64,000 bases of DNA from Marinobacter flavimaris (GTDB taxonomy: Bacteria > Pseudomonadota > Gammaproteobacteria > Pseudomonadales > Oleiphilaceae): positions 62,001 to 126,000 of the forward strand of contig NZ_PSSW01000008.1 of the NCBI RefSeq assembly GCF_002933295.1, in the 5' to 3' direction. Below the pieces are notes generated by a model. The model saw only the letters and a list, made by a program, of their open reading frames with translations, was not told the origin of the DNA and did not search any database. Made by a program: the position numbers and the translations under genes. Shown here in pieces: positions 24,756 to 34,582 of the stretch (the stretch's first letter is position 1; every line of letters begins with the position of its first letter).

Positions 24756-27548
24756 TCAGCCTTGCAGCAACCCCAGTTCCCGGGCCCTGGCCAGAGCCTC
24801 GGTTCTGCGGCCCACGCCGAGCTTTCCATAAAGGTTGCGAATGTGGGCCTTCACCGTAGCCGGGGCAACGTCCATTTTTGCGGCAATTTCCTTGTTGGCG
24901 TGGCCCGCATGAATGAGCGCAAGCACTTCAAGTTCTCGCTGGCTGAGAGGTTCAGGCAGTGTTTCGGCGTTGAGTGTCGTACGACCGCGCTCACCAGAAA
25001 TGGCACTAGGTTTTGCTTCAGGTTGGCCCTCGCCGGACTGGCGTTGATCGAGAAGCATTTTCCTGACGCTGGCGTTCCAGCTTCCCGGTTCATCCAGTGC
25101 TGGCAAACCGAGGAGCAGGGCACGCAGATCCGGGCTTTCCTCCGCAAAGAGCCTCAAGAATCCGGCCTCGCTGGCCAGTTCTATCGCGCGGGTCAGCATT
25201 TGCTCCGATTCACCGGTCCGTTCCTGCTTCGCCAGGGCCTCGCCATAGACCAACAGAATTTCCACCAGGTGTCTGTTGTGGGCGTTGCGTTCAGCCGGTT
25301 GCAAAAGAGCGCTGAGTATCTCCTGGGCCCGCTCGGGCCGATCCAGTGCAACCAGCACTCGCGCCTCGCTAATACGGCTTTGTTCAAGATGAAGCGGATT
25401 GGTGAACTCGGTATCGGCTCGGGAATCCAGGCAGGCCCGGGCTTTTTCCGGATGGCCTGAAGCCAGGTAGCAGCGTGCCAGAAGGGCAGTGCTTGCCGGT
25501 GGCTCGAACACGATTTGCTCTCGCCGCTTGCGGGCGGTCTGGGATGCGTCTTCGAGCGCGTCAATCGCGTCCTGGAGCCTGCCTTCGCTGAAAGCCAGGT
25601 GACCACGCACGTACTGAATGATCACGTGCTGGCCCGGTTCGGTGCCCCGCTCAACATGTTCGAGCAACGGTTTCAGGTGCGTGGCTGCTAGCTGGGGGTG
25701 ATTTCGTTCGCGATGAATCTCACAGAGTGTACTGTTCTGCCAGCATGAGATGAGTCTTGGCTGGGTTGGGTCCGCATAGTGTTTGTCCACCCATTGCCTT
25801 ATCTCGGTGCAGGTTTCCAAAGCCAGATCGATATCGCCGCGATTGTATTGAATCCATGCCAGCAGGCCGCCACTGGAAAGAACGGTACTGGGTTTATGTT
25901 CGACCTGTCCGTAGCGGACTGCCGACTGGAGCGCATCTTCGGCTTCGGTGAGTTCACCCTTGCCGTAGTAATCCAGCCCAAGGCCGTAATAGGTCACCGA
26001 CTTTAGCGGTATGCGAGTGTGATCAATCTCCCTGAGCACCTGTCTTGTGAGATCTGCGGCGCTCTTGTCGTCACTCCGGGTGCGGGCTAGATAGGAGCGC
26101 ATCAACGAGATCTCACTTTGCAGCCCGAGGGCCCCTTCGGCATCCGGATGGGAGTCGGCCACCTGCCGGTCCAGAAGATCCTCCAGGCTGGACAGCAGCG
26201 GCTCGAGACTATCCATGCGGTTGGCAAAGAACAGCCCCCAGATCCGGAGCATCTGGAGTTGCGGATTGTCGATGACAAGATCCTGTGGCAGGGCATCAAT
26301 CCAGTCCAGCACGGGGAGATGATATCCGCCATGGATCAGGTTGTTGCCGTGCTCGGCGAGCACCCGGGCAAGCCGGGACCAGTCCTCCTGTCGGACGATC
26401 TGGGCAATGGCTTCCTGAACGTGGCCATGGGCCAATAACCAGTCCACCGTCCGGTGCCAGAGTCGCGCGGCCGAGTCAGGATCTTGGTGACTTACCCTGA
26501 GTTGCAGCGCATCCCGAAACAGGTCGTGATAGCGGAACCACTCGTTCCGGGTATCCAGCGGGATCAGGAACAGATTCTGGCTGAGAAGTTTTTCAAGCAG
26601 CTCCTGGCTGTTATCGGACCCACGGATCGAATCACAGAGGGATGCACATAGCCGGGGGCAACAGGCCGTTTCAAGCAGAAAGTCCGACAGCTCCCGGGGT
26701 TGCTGCTCAAGTACTTCGCTCAGCACATAATCGCTGATGTGGCGCTCATCCAGATTTATCTGGTTTCCACTCGTGCTTGCGTCCTTTCCGGACAATGCGG
26801 ACAGCTGCATGGCGGCGACCCAGCCTTCGGTTTTGCGGTAAATCGCGTGGACATCCTCGTCGGCGATATCAAGGCCCATGGTGTCGTGAAAGAACTGACG
26901 GCATTCGTCTTCAGAAAAGGCCAACAGGCCAGGGTGGATGTCCTGGATCCACCGACGGACGCGCCAGCGGGCCAGGGGCAGTGGCGGTTCGGTTCTGGAC
27001 GCCAGGGTTATCAGAACACCCGGCGGAAGATAATCAATGAAATAGGCGAACTGCCTGTGAATGGCAGGGTTGCCAATGAAGTGGAAATCGTCCAGCACCA
27101 GCGACCACGGGCTGTCATCATGAGCCAGTGTGTTGATCAGGCCGGTAATGGCCTCGGTAAACGTGTCATCTGAGTGGTGAGCCAGTTGTTTGCGCAAATC
27201 GGACGCGCCGGTCAGCCCGGCTTGCTCAAAAGCTCCTATCAGGTACTGCCAGAATCGCCGGGGCTCATCGTCGTGTTCATCCAGAGAGAGCCAGGCGGTA
27301 GGGGAGGAAACCCTTGAACACCATTGCGCAACCAGAGTGGTCTTGCCAAACCCGGCCGGCGCAATCACCAGATTCAGTCTTTTCGGAGCCTTGGACTCAA
27401 GCAAGGCACTCAACCGCTCACGTTTAACCGCGCGCGAGTCTGACGTTGGCCGAAGAAACTTTGTGGTGAGCAGCATGGGTTCCCTGAGAACTGGAGTGTT
27501 GATGTGCCCAGACAGGGCATTACGGATTGTGTCCTTTGTATTGGCCAA
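24756..27548 (-). CDS. MalT/AlkS-type LuxR-family ATP-dependent regulator
   Basis: 930 residues. N-terminal STAND ATPase with Walker A APAGFGKTTLVAQW near residue 62 and the family pattern LVLDDFHFI. A long TPR-like sensor region follows (about 350-830). The C-terminal LuxR helix-turn-helix is seen in LSQRELEVLALIHAGHANKE and VAPATVKAHIRNLYGKLG (last 65 residues). This architecture is that of MalT (about 900 residues) and of AlkS, the alkane-sensing regulator. Inducer and targets are not evident: no alkane or maltose genes are adjacent. Divergent from cysB with a 174-base AT-rich gap. Confidence 0.9.
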   Translation of the reverse strand: MANTKDTIRNALSGHINTPVLREPMLLTTKFLRPTSDSRAVKRERLSALLESKAPKRLNLVIAPAGFGKTTLVAQWCSRVSSPTAWLSLDEHDDEPRRFWQYLIGAFEQAGLTGASDLRKQLAHHSDDTFTEAITGLINTLAHDDSPWSLVLDDFHFIGNPAIHRQFAYFIDYLPPGVLITLASRTEPPLPLARWRVRRWIQDIHPGLLAFSEDECRQFFHDTMGLDIADEDVHAIYRKTEGWVAAMQLSALSGKDASTSGNQINLDERHISDYVLSEVLEQQPRELSDFLLETACCPRLCASLCDSIRGSDNSQELLEKLLSQNLFLIPLDTRNEWFRYHDLFRDALQLRVSHQDPDSAARLWHRTVDWLLAHGHVQEAIAQIVRQEDWSRLARVLAEHGNNLIHGGYHLPVLDWIDALPQDLVIDNPQLQMLRIWGLFFANRMDSLEPLLSSLEDLLDRQVADSHPDAEGALGLQSEISLMRSYLARTRSDDKSAADLTRQVLREIDHTRIPLKSVTYYGLGLDYYGKGELTEAEDALQSAVRYGQVEHKPSTVLSSGGLLAWIQYNRGDIDLALETCTEIRQWVDKHYADPTQPRLISCWQNSTLCEIHRERNHPQLAATHLKPLLEHVERGTEPGQHVIIQYVRGHLAFSEGRLQDAIDALEDASQTARKRREQIVFEPPASTALLARCYLASGHPEKARACLDSRADTEFTNPLHLEQSRISEARVLVALDRPERAQEILSALLQPAERNAHNRHLVEILLVYGEALAKQERTGESEQMLTRAIELASEAGFLRLFAEESPDLRALLLGLPALDEPGSWNASVRKMLLDQRQSGEGQPEAKPSAISGERGRTTLNAETLPEPLSQRELEVLALIHAGHANKEIAAKMDVAPATVKAHIRNLYGKLGVGRRTEALARARELGLLQG

Positions 27549-27629
27549 GTCAAGGGTTGGAGGGGCTTTTCATAGCCTCAGGGTTTTATCAGGGGCTGCG
27601 CAAATGCGATTTTGGTCTAAACTGTGTAA

Positions 27630-28700
<1,071 letters not shown>

Positions 28701-28727
28701 AAGATGAATGGGCAAGAGGCGCCCAGG

Positions 28728-29450
28728 TTATTCCCGGGCGATCAGGTTGCCGGCATGGAGGCCGCATTCTTTCTGGGTGGCTTCTTCCCACCACCAGCGG
28801 CCTTCACGTTCATGTTGACCAGGAAGGACAGGACGGGTGCAGGGCTGGCAGCCGATGCTGACAAAGCCTTTCTCATGCAGTTTGTTGTACGGCGCCTCGG
28901 ACATACGGATGTAATCCCACACCTCTTTTGATGTCCAGTTTGCAAGTGGGTTGAACTTTACAAGTGTCTTTTCATTGGTCGAGAAGGCGGTATCTTCCTG
29001 GATAACCGGGACGTCATTGCGAGTTCCGGGGCTCTGGTCTTTCCGCTGTCCAGTGATCCAGGCGTCCACGGTCGCCAGCTTGCGGCGCAGGGGGTTGACC
29101 TTGCGAATGCCGCAACACTCACCGTGCCCATCTTCATAGAAGCTGAACAGGCCCTTTTTGTTCACCAGATCTTGAACTTCGTGAGCATCCGGAAACAGAA
29201 CTTCGATCTCGATGCCGTAATGCTTGCGAACCCGCTCTACAAAATCGTAGGTTTCCGGATGCAGGCGGCCTGTATCCAGAGTGAAAACCTTCAGGTTGTC
29301 GGTCAGCTTGTGTGCCATTTCAATCAACACGACATCTTCTGCGCCACTGAAAGAGATGGCGATGTTATCGTATTGTTGCAGCGCAGCTTTGAGAATCGAA
29401 CGGGGGCTCTGGCCTTCGAGCTCTTCCCGCAGGGTTTGAATATCGGTCAT
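28728..29450 (-). CDS. cysH: Adenylylsulfate/PAPS reductase CysH, iron-sulfur type
   Basis: 240 residues from ATG 29450; an upstream ATG at 29480 would add [10 protein letters not shown] and is less likely. PP-loop motif SFSGAEDVV near residue 35, and four cysteines in [11 protein letters not shown] and GCQPCTRP. These cysteines ligate a 4Fe-4S cluster, which marks the APS-reductase type used by Pseudomonas rather than the cluster-free PAPS reductase of E. coli. The catalytic C-terminal KECGLH is present. It reduces activated sulfate to sulfite with thioredoxin. Next to cysB, its expected activator. Confidence 0.94.
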   Translation of the reverse strand: MTDIQTLREELEGQSPRSILKAALQQYDNIAISFSGAEDVVLIEMAHKLTDNLKVFTLDTGRLHPETYDFVERVRKHYGIEIEVLFPDAHEVQDLVNKKGLFSFYEDGHGECCGIRKVNPLRRKLATVDAWITGQRKDQSPGTRNDVPVIQEDTAFSTNEKTLVKFNPLANWTSKEVWDYIRMSEAPYNKLHEKGFVSIGCQPCTRPVLPGQHEREGRWWWEEATQKECGLHAGNLIARE

Positions 29451-29682
29451 GGCCCGGCATTGCCTTCTATGGATGTGCAAGGGTATCTAACTGACCGAAA
29501 AGGCTACCATTAAATGCCTCATACCCTGAAGGAATGACGATCTATATGGTTATTCCGCGTTCAAAAGCGCGGGTTTACACTTCCACGATGCAATCCTGGC
29601 CGGTTTTTCTTATCATACGCACCGAATACAGGCAGGCGGATTGACCGTACTGGCCCTTTACCAATCAAAGCAGGAGATCGTT

Positions 29683-30297
29683 GTGGAACTGGCATGCCTT
29701 GACCTTGAAGGAGTATTGATCCCGGAGATCTGGATCGCGTTCGCCGAAAAGACCGGCATTGAAGAGCTCAAGGCGACCACCCGCGATATTCCGGATTATG
29801 ACGTGTTGATGAAGCAGCGCCTCAAGCTGCTGGACCAGCACGGCTATGGCCTTCCGCAAATCCAGGAAGTGATTGGCGAGCTGGACCCGCTGCCCGGCGC
29901 CCGGGAGTTTCTGGATTGGCTGCGCGAGCGTTTTCAGGTTGTGATTCTGTCCGACACCTTCTACGAATTCGCGATGCCCCTGATGAAGAAGCTGGGTTAT
30001 CCGGCACTGCTTTGTCACAAGCTGGAAGTTGCAGACGACGGCCAGATCACCAACTACCTGCTGCGCCAGCGCGACCCTAAGCGACAGTCGGTGAGGGCAT
30101 TCCAGTTGCTGAATTACCGCGTGATTGCTGCCGGTGATTCATACAACGACACCACCATGCTGGGGCAGGCCGAAGCCGGTATTCTTTTCCACGCTCCGCA
30201 GAACGTAATCGACGAGTTCCCGCAGTTCCCTGCAGTGCATAACTTCGAGGATCTGAGGCAGGAGTTTCTCAAGGCGAGTGCTATTCACAAAGTCTGA
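29683..30297 (+). CDS. thrH: ThrH: phosphoserine phosphatase/homoserine kinase (HAD family)
   Basis: 204 residues from GTG 29683, 7 bases after GGAG; ThrH is about 205. HAD motif I is CLDLEGVLIPEIWI with Asp7, motif II VILSDTFYEF and motif IV VIAAGDSYNDTTML. Pseudomonas ThrH is known to dephosphorylate phosphoserine and to pass phosphate to homoserine. Its position after cysB-cysH is the same as in P. aeruginosa. Upstream frame from 29641 rejected because ThrH normally begins at MEIACLDLEG-like sequence. Confidence 0.92.
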   Translation: MELACLDLEGVLIPEIWIAFAEKTGIEELKATTRDIPDYDVLMKQRLKLLDQHGYGLPQIQEVIGELDPLPGAREFLDWLRERFQVVILSDTFYEFAMPLMKKLGYPALLCHKLEVADDGQITNYLLRQRDPKRQSVRAFQLLNYRVIAAGDSYNDTTMLGQAEAGILFHAPQNVIDEFPQFPAVHNFEDLRQEFLKASAIHKV

Positions 30298-30311
30298 GAA
30301 GCTTGAGTCGC

Positions 30312-30349
30312 ACGTTGGGATCAGATGAAAAGTACATCTGGCCCAACGT
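30312..30349. terminator. Hairpin terminator between convergent thrH and pabB
   Basis: Long stem: ACGTTGGG (30312-30319) with CCCAACGT (30342-30349), and inner CAGATG with CATCTG, separated by a small internal loop. Loop AAAAGTA. It sits 14 bases after the thrH stop and just before the pabB stop, so probably bidirectional. Confidence 0.65.
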
Positions 30350-30354
30350 CAATT

Positions 30355-31707
30355 TCATTCAATAACCAACTCTTCCAGAAACCGCATTAAAGACCCGACT
30401 TTTGCGAGCGTCTCCTGATACTCGGCTTCGGGATCTGAATCCGCAACAATACCGCCACCACCCCAGCACCGAATGGTGCCCTCGCCATCACACAGCATGG
30501 TTCGAATCGCAATATTGCTGTCCAGAGTGCCATCCAGTCCGCGATAGAAAATCGAGCCGCAGTAGGGGCCGCGCCAGTGGGGCTCAAGTTCCCGGATGAT
30601 TTCCATTGCTCGGATCTTGGGTGCACCCGTAATGGAACCACCCGGGAATGCGTCAAACAGGGCCTTCATCGGCGTAACACCGTCGGCAAGTTCCGCGCGA
30701 ATGTGGCTGACGAGGTGATGAACGTTCTTGTAGGACTCAAGAGCAAAGAGTTTGTCGACTTTCACACTACCGGGTTTCGCGTTCAGGCCCAGATCATTGC
30801 GGAGAAGATCGACGATCATCAGGTTCTCGGCAAGGTCCTTTTCGGAGCCTTCCAGTTCAGAGGCATAGGCCAGATCGGTTTCCGGTGTTCTGCCTCTCGG
30901 CCTGGTGCCCTTAATTGGGCTGGTGGTTACGGTGCGATCGTGTATCTCGAGAAAACGTTCGGGGGAGACCGAGATAATCGATGCTTCGCCTGATCGGATA
31001 AAACCGCTGTAGGGAGTGGGGTTAGCTTTCGAAAGCGCCTGGAATGCTCGCCAGGGATCCCCTACGAAACGGCCTGAGAATTCCTGGGCCAGATTCGTCT
31101 GATAGCAATCACCGGCTTCGATGTATTGGCGGACCCTTTCGACGCTCGTCCTGAAAGCAACCGGTGTTTGCCTGGGCTGAAATCCGGAAACCATAGACCA
31201 TCCAGTGGTGGCGGGTTCGTCCGTGGCCAGCCACTGGTCCAGTAAATCACGCGTCCCATCAGGGCAGTCCGGATGAATCCAAAGCCAATATTGATCTGTT
31301 TTGCGATTATGACTGGCAGTCCAAAGATAGAATCCTGCAGACACCAGGGGGACATCCAGAGATGGGCAGAGCTCTCTGAGACGGTTTTCCCTGACATACC
31401 CGAGCTCATAGCCCAGGAAGCCAATCCACCCTCCGGACAGGCATTCCGGATTGGGTTCCTGTTCGATCTGGAACTGGTGGACGAGGCTTTCCATGTTCTG
31501 GGCAAGCTGATCGGAGCAGAAATCTTCAGGCACAGGGTGTTTGAGTACTTCGGTGGCAACAGCTCTGGCAGAAAATCCGCTGAAAACTCCCCGGGCCGGG
31601 CCGTTTCCGACGCTTCCGATATAGGCGAAATCCGCTTCCCGGCAGGCATGGCTTAGCAGGCGATTGTAGCGCTCCTGGTTGAGTTCAAGCTTGGTTGCCG
31701 GGTTCAA
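30355..31707 (-). CDS. pabB: Aminodeoxychorismate synthase component I (PabB)
   Basis: 450 residues from a TTG start at 31707, preceded by GGAGGG with 3 bases between; PabB of E. coli is 453. The longer frame up to 31821 has an implausible N-terminus. PIKGTRPRG carries the Lys that distinguishes PabB from the Ala of TrpE. DLLRNDLG, GSITGAPK and GSIFYRGLDGTLDSNIAIRT are chorismate-binding motifs. With a PabA glutaminase it makes 4-amino-4-deoxychorismate for folate. Confidence 0.93.
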   Translation of the reverse strand: MNPATKLELNQERYNRLLSHACREADFAYIGSVGNGPARGVFSGFSARAVATEVLKHPVPEDFCSDQLAQNMESLVHQFQIEQEPNPECLSGGWIGFLGYELGYVRENRLRELCPSLDVPLVSAGFYLWTASHNRKTDQYWLWIHPDCPDGTRDLLDQWLATDEPATTGWSMVSGFQPRQTPVAFRTSVERVRQYIEAGDCYQTNLAQEFSGRFVGDPWRAFQALSKANPTPYSGFIRSGEASIISVSPERFLEIHDRTVTTSPIKGTRPRGRTPETDLAYASELEGSEKDLAENLMIVDLLRNDLGLNAKPGSVKVDKLFALESYKNVHHLVSHIRAELADGVTPMKALFDAFPGGSITGAPKIRAMEIIRELEPHWRGPYCGSIFYRGLDGTLDSNIAIRTMLCDGEGTIRCWGGGGIVADSDPEAEYQETLAKVGSLMRFLEELVIE

Positions 31708-31929
31708 GGTCCCTCCGGATTCTTCGAGAAATGATAAACAGCACACAAAACGGGCGTTGTGGGTTTTGGGGGCTCGCTGATCTAATAAAAATGCTCTTTG
31801 CGACCAATGTCGGTCTACCAAGTGATGGGCATTCTAGCCGAGTCCGAAGAGTCTCCCCAGTACAAAAATGAATTTGGAAGCCCTCTCCTGCATCGGAGGT
31901 CAGAGCATTCCAGGCAACATGGAGTAAAT

Positions 31930-32520
31930 ATGACGATGGACAGAATACGGACTACGTTTGTTTTTCTAGTGTTTCTTTTTCTAGCTTGGTTTTCGGTAAC
32001 AGCAAACTCCCAGGAAAATCCAGGGAGCGATTCTGGCATTTTGTCGGACGGCAAGCTCACTAAAGAGGAGCTAGCGGCAGCAATGTTAACAGCTGAGAAA
32101 GATCTTACATCCATGCTAAAAGCATCCATGTCTGACTTAGAGCAGGAGTTAGAAAGTTCTGCGATTTTTGGGCCCGGAGCATGGATGGTTTTAAAAGATC
32201 GTAAATTGAAAAAAGTTAAGCTGGGTGAGGAGTCTGACGCTGCACCTGCTTCAGCGAAGCTGCAGGTTTTCAGGGCTAGCCTGCGCTCGTTGGCTCGGCA
32301 CAATAAAATTGATGCCGCGTTAATTGTGTATCCAGGCACCATAACTAAAGAAGGTGAGCAGCAGAGGGTAGTGGTAGTTGAGCATGAGCATCGGCTGGGC
32401 ATCTCCGGCTTAAAATTGATTCCTCTTGATTTGAATCAGGGGAATGTCTCATTTGGAGCTGCTATGTCGCAGGACAAGTCATTTCAAATTTTTTATGACC
32501 AGAAGAAACAAGGTGTCTGA
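31930..32520 (+). CDS. Predicted secreted protein of unknown family
   Basis: 196 residues from ATG 31930, 5 bases after GGAG; the long upstream frame from 31798 is not needed. Signal peptide with hydrophobic FVFLVFLFLAWFSV, cut near TANSQ. The mature part is alpha-helical (SDGKLTKEELAAAMLTAEKD) then mixed, ending in beta-type sequence. The gene is visibly AT-richer than its neighbours. No domain recognised. It lies 155 bases upstream of the FilA-like gene, so a shared role is possible but unproven. Confidence 0.7.
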   Translation: MTMDRIRTTFVFLVFLFLAWFSVTANSQENPGSDSGILSDGKLTKEELAAAMLTAEKDLTSMLKASMSDLEQELESSAIFGPGAWMVLKDRKLKKVKLGEESDAAPASAKLQVFRASLRSLARHNKIDAALIVYPGTITKEGEQQRVVVVEHEHRLGISGLKLIPLDLNQGNVSFGAAMSQDKSFQIFYDQKKQGV

Positions 32521-32675
32521 GTGTCAGGCGCAAGCTGTAGCTTCGTGTTCCGGAACTGTGCGTTCATTCACGGACTAGGACTGTAAAACAATCTTAAATT
32601 GAGGTGTGAGGTTACAGAACTTCACAAAACTGAAACTCGAAAACAATCAAAAAGAGTTTACTCAAGGAGATAATA

Positions 32676-33644
32676 ATGAAAGGCCTGAAGAAACTTGCTC
32701 TTGCTACAGCAGTCGCTGCTGCTCCTTTCGCAGCAAATGCAGACCTCAAGGCGTTGGATGACAACGCAATGGGGAACGTAACTGGTCAAGCAGGTGTAAC
32801 TATCGAATTGGAAACCCGGGTCTCCATCGGCGAGTTCACCTACACCGATGAAGGTACATTCGCGGTCTCTGACATCGAAATCGGTGGTGCGAACGCTAGT
32901 GGACTGATTCCTACAGACCCTAACACTGGCGACCCTGTTGCTGTTCCCGGTTTGGCAACTCAAAGCAACCTGCTGGATGATCTGAAGATCGATATTGATG
33001 TTGCCGCAGATGGCGACGCCGTTATTCATGTTGGCTCAAACACTGGTGCGCCCATCGACTGGGGTATGCAGGTTGGTGAGATGAGCTTACGTGACAATGT
33101 GGATGCTTCTTCTGCAACCGAAAACACCACACTGATTTCAGGAATGAAAGCGTGGGGTTTGCTCGGCGCGCTGGATATTCGGGTTGATACCACCGATGTT
33201 GCAGCTGGCCCTAACACGGGAACCTTGAACTTGGATGCAGCATTTACGGTCGAGCAGATGGACTTCGAAGTGGATTTCCTGGCAGTGGGCATTACCGGCC
33301 TGAGCATTAAAGGTGCGAACGCTGGCGGTCAAACCTACACTGACGCCGAAATTTCAGCCCTTCTGAACGATCCGAACGGCGAAGATCCGGTACTTGAAGG
33401 CACCCTTGCGGCGCTCGCTTCTGGCAATAACGGCGCCAACAAATCCTTCGCGGTTGCCCGCCTTGATATATACAAAGGTGACAATCTCGATGGAACCCGT
33501 TCAGATGTCTTGCGGGTAGACGTTGACGATGTTCTGATGGATGTAAACATCCAAGAGACTCGTATCGGTGGAACTAATATCGGTACCATTGGTATTGATA
33601 ACCTGCATATCTCTGACACCACGCTTGCTGTTTACGGTAAGTAA
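32676..33644 (+). CDS. DUF6160/FilA-like secreted protein
   Basis: 322 residues. Signal peptide MKGLKKLALATAVAAAPF cut after ANA. The mature N-terminus DLKALDDNAMGNVTGQAGV then IELETRVSIGEFTYTDEG is the DUF6160 signature. This family includes FilA of the Acinetobacter 'putative pilus system'. The rest is Asp/Asn/Gly-rich and beta-strand-like, with repeated I-G-G-A/T-N turns and DVNIQETRIGGTNIGTIGID near the end, as in surface-layer or beta-solenoid proteins. AAGGAG ribosome site 6 bases before the ATG. No other fil genes are clearly present here. Followed by a strong terminator. Confidence 0.8.
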   Translation: MKGLKKLALATAVAAAPFAANADLKALDDNAMGNVTGQAGVTIELETRVSIGEFTYTDEGTFAVSDIEIGGANASGLIPTDPNTGDPVAVPGLATQSNLLDDLKIDIDVAADGDAVIHVGSNTGAPIDWGMQVGEMSLRDNVDASSATENTTLISGMKAWGLLGALDIRVDTTDVAAGPNTGTLNLDAAFTVEQMDFEVDFLAVGITGLSIKGANAGGQTYTDAEISALLNDPNGEDPVLEGTLAALASGNNGANKSFAVARLDIYKGDNLDGTRSDVLRVDVDDVLMDVNIQETRIGGTNIGTIGIDNLHISDTTLAVYGK

Positions 33645-33670
33645 CCTTATCTGACGCCAAAGTTGGTCAA

Positions 33671-33697
33671 ACGCCCCGCTCTGCGGGGCGTTTTTAT
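33671..33697 (+). terminator. Rho-independent terminator of the FilA-like gene
   Basis: ACGCCCCGC-TCT-GCGGGGCGT: a 9-bp stem with a 3-nt loop, followed by TTTTATT. It lies 27 bases after the stop. Confidence 0.92.
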
Positions 33698-33725
33698 TGG
33701 CCTAAAGAAAACTTGAACCAACAAA

Positions 33726-33754
33726 AACGGCAGCCAACTCTGGCTGCCGTTTTC
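33726..33754. terminator. Bidirectional terminator hairpin
   Basis: Perfect 10-bp stem ACGGCAGCCA/TGGCTGCCGT (33727-33736, 33741-33750) with loop ACTC, flanked by A-run on the left and TTTTC on the right. It ends the minus-strand gene at 33778 and backs up the FilA-like terminator. Confidence 0.8.
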
Positions 33755-33777
33755 AAAACGAACCAGCGAGTTCCACG

Positions 33778-34395
33778 CTACTGATCCGGCACCGCAATAG
33801 AAAGATCAAACCCACCACCGGGCCTCGGTGTCAAAGTAATCGGTCCTTCATTAATAGCCTGCGGAACCTGTATCTGATCAATCCCCGGCGGATTGCCGAT
33901 GCTGAAATTCAGGTTCTGCCCGTCAAACCCTATCCCCAGTTGATCATTAAGAAAGGTTTGCGTAAAAGGCTCTTCTGGAATCTGTGCCTGCTGCCCAAAG
34001 ATGATTGGTGGAATCGTTGGGGTAAACTCTGCTGGCGGCTGCGCCCGGGCGATTTCTTCCTGGGGCAGCAGCAGGGCGCGACGGAGGAATTCATCTTCTG
34101 CGTTTTCCAGAGCATCGGTCTTGCCCTCATCAACGTATCGTTGCAACGCTTCCCGGTAAGCTTCCTCTTCAGCTTCGGTCATTACCGGTTCGCCGGGCGA
34201 TATGGTGAGGGAGCGCAGGATACGTTGGCGGTCGGCTTCTGATTTCTTACGTTCTTTGGGTACAACGATTACGGCGGAATCTTTCACATAGGTTTCCACC
34301 ATCTCGTCCGAGGTCATGGTCTGAACGCCACCGAAGGCAGGTAAAGCAACAACCAGGCCGCTGATGGCGGTGGTGAGCAGATGTCGGCGTTTCAT
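33778..34395 (-). CDS. Predicted secreted protein of unknown family, convergent with the FilA-like gene
   Basis: 205 residues. Signal peptide MKRRHLLTTAISGLVVALPAF cut near GG. The mature start MTSDEMVETYVKDSAVIVVP is followed by a helical charged segment (TEAEEEAYREALQRYVDEGK) and a Pro/Ile/Gln-rich end (PPIIFGQQAQIPEEPFTQT) with a Gly-rich strand at the C-terminus. No Cys. I believe similar proteins accompany DUF6160 proteins in related genera but cannot confirm this. Function unknown. Confidence 0.72.
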   Translation of the reverse strand: MKRRHLLTTAISGLVVALPAFGGVQTMTSDEMVETYVKDSAVIVVPKERKKSEADRQRILRSLTISPGEPVMTEAEEEAYREALQRYVDEGKTDALENAEDEFLRRALLLPQEEIARAQPPAEFTPTIPPIIFGQQAQIPEEPFTQTFLNDQLGIGFDGQNLNFSIGNPPGIDQIQVPQAINEGPITLTPRPGGGFDLSIAVPDQ

Positions 34396-34582
34396 AATCT
34401 GGCCTCTTTTGTTAAAAAAATACGCTCCCTGGCACGAGTATTCGGTTTGTCAGACAGGAATTCAAGCCAGATGATCCGGGATTGTGATCAGAATCTTTGA
34501 TTTTCGGTACTGTTACTAATCAACGCAAAATCGTGGTCGAATACCATGAACTTTTTGGGCATCGCAGGGCCTCAGTTCTACT

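Noticed and set aside
29451..29682. A gene or leader peptide between cysH and thrH
   Set aside because: Only short frames without ribosome sites; the divergent promoter function explains the gap.
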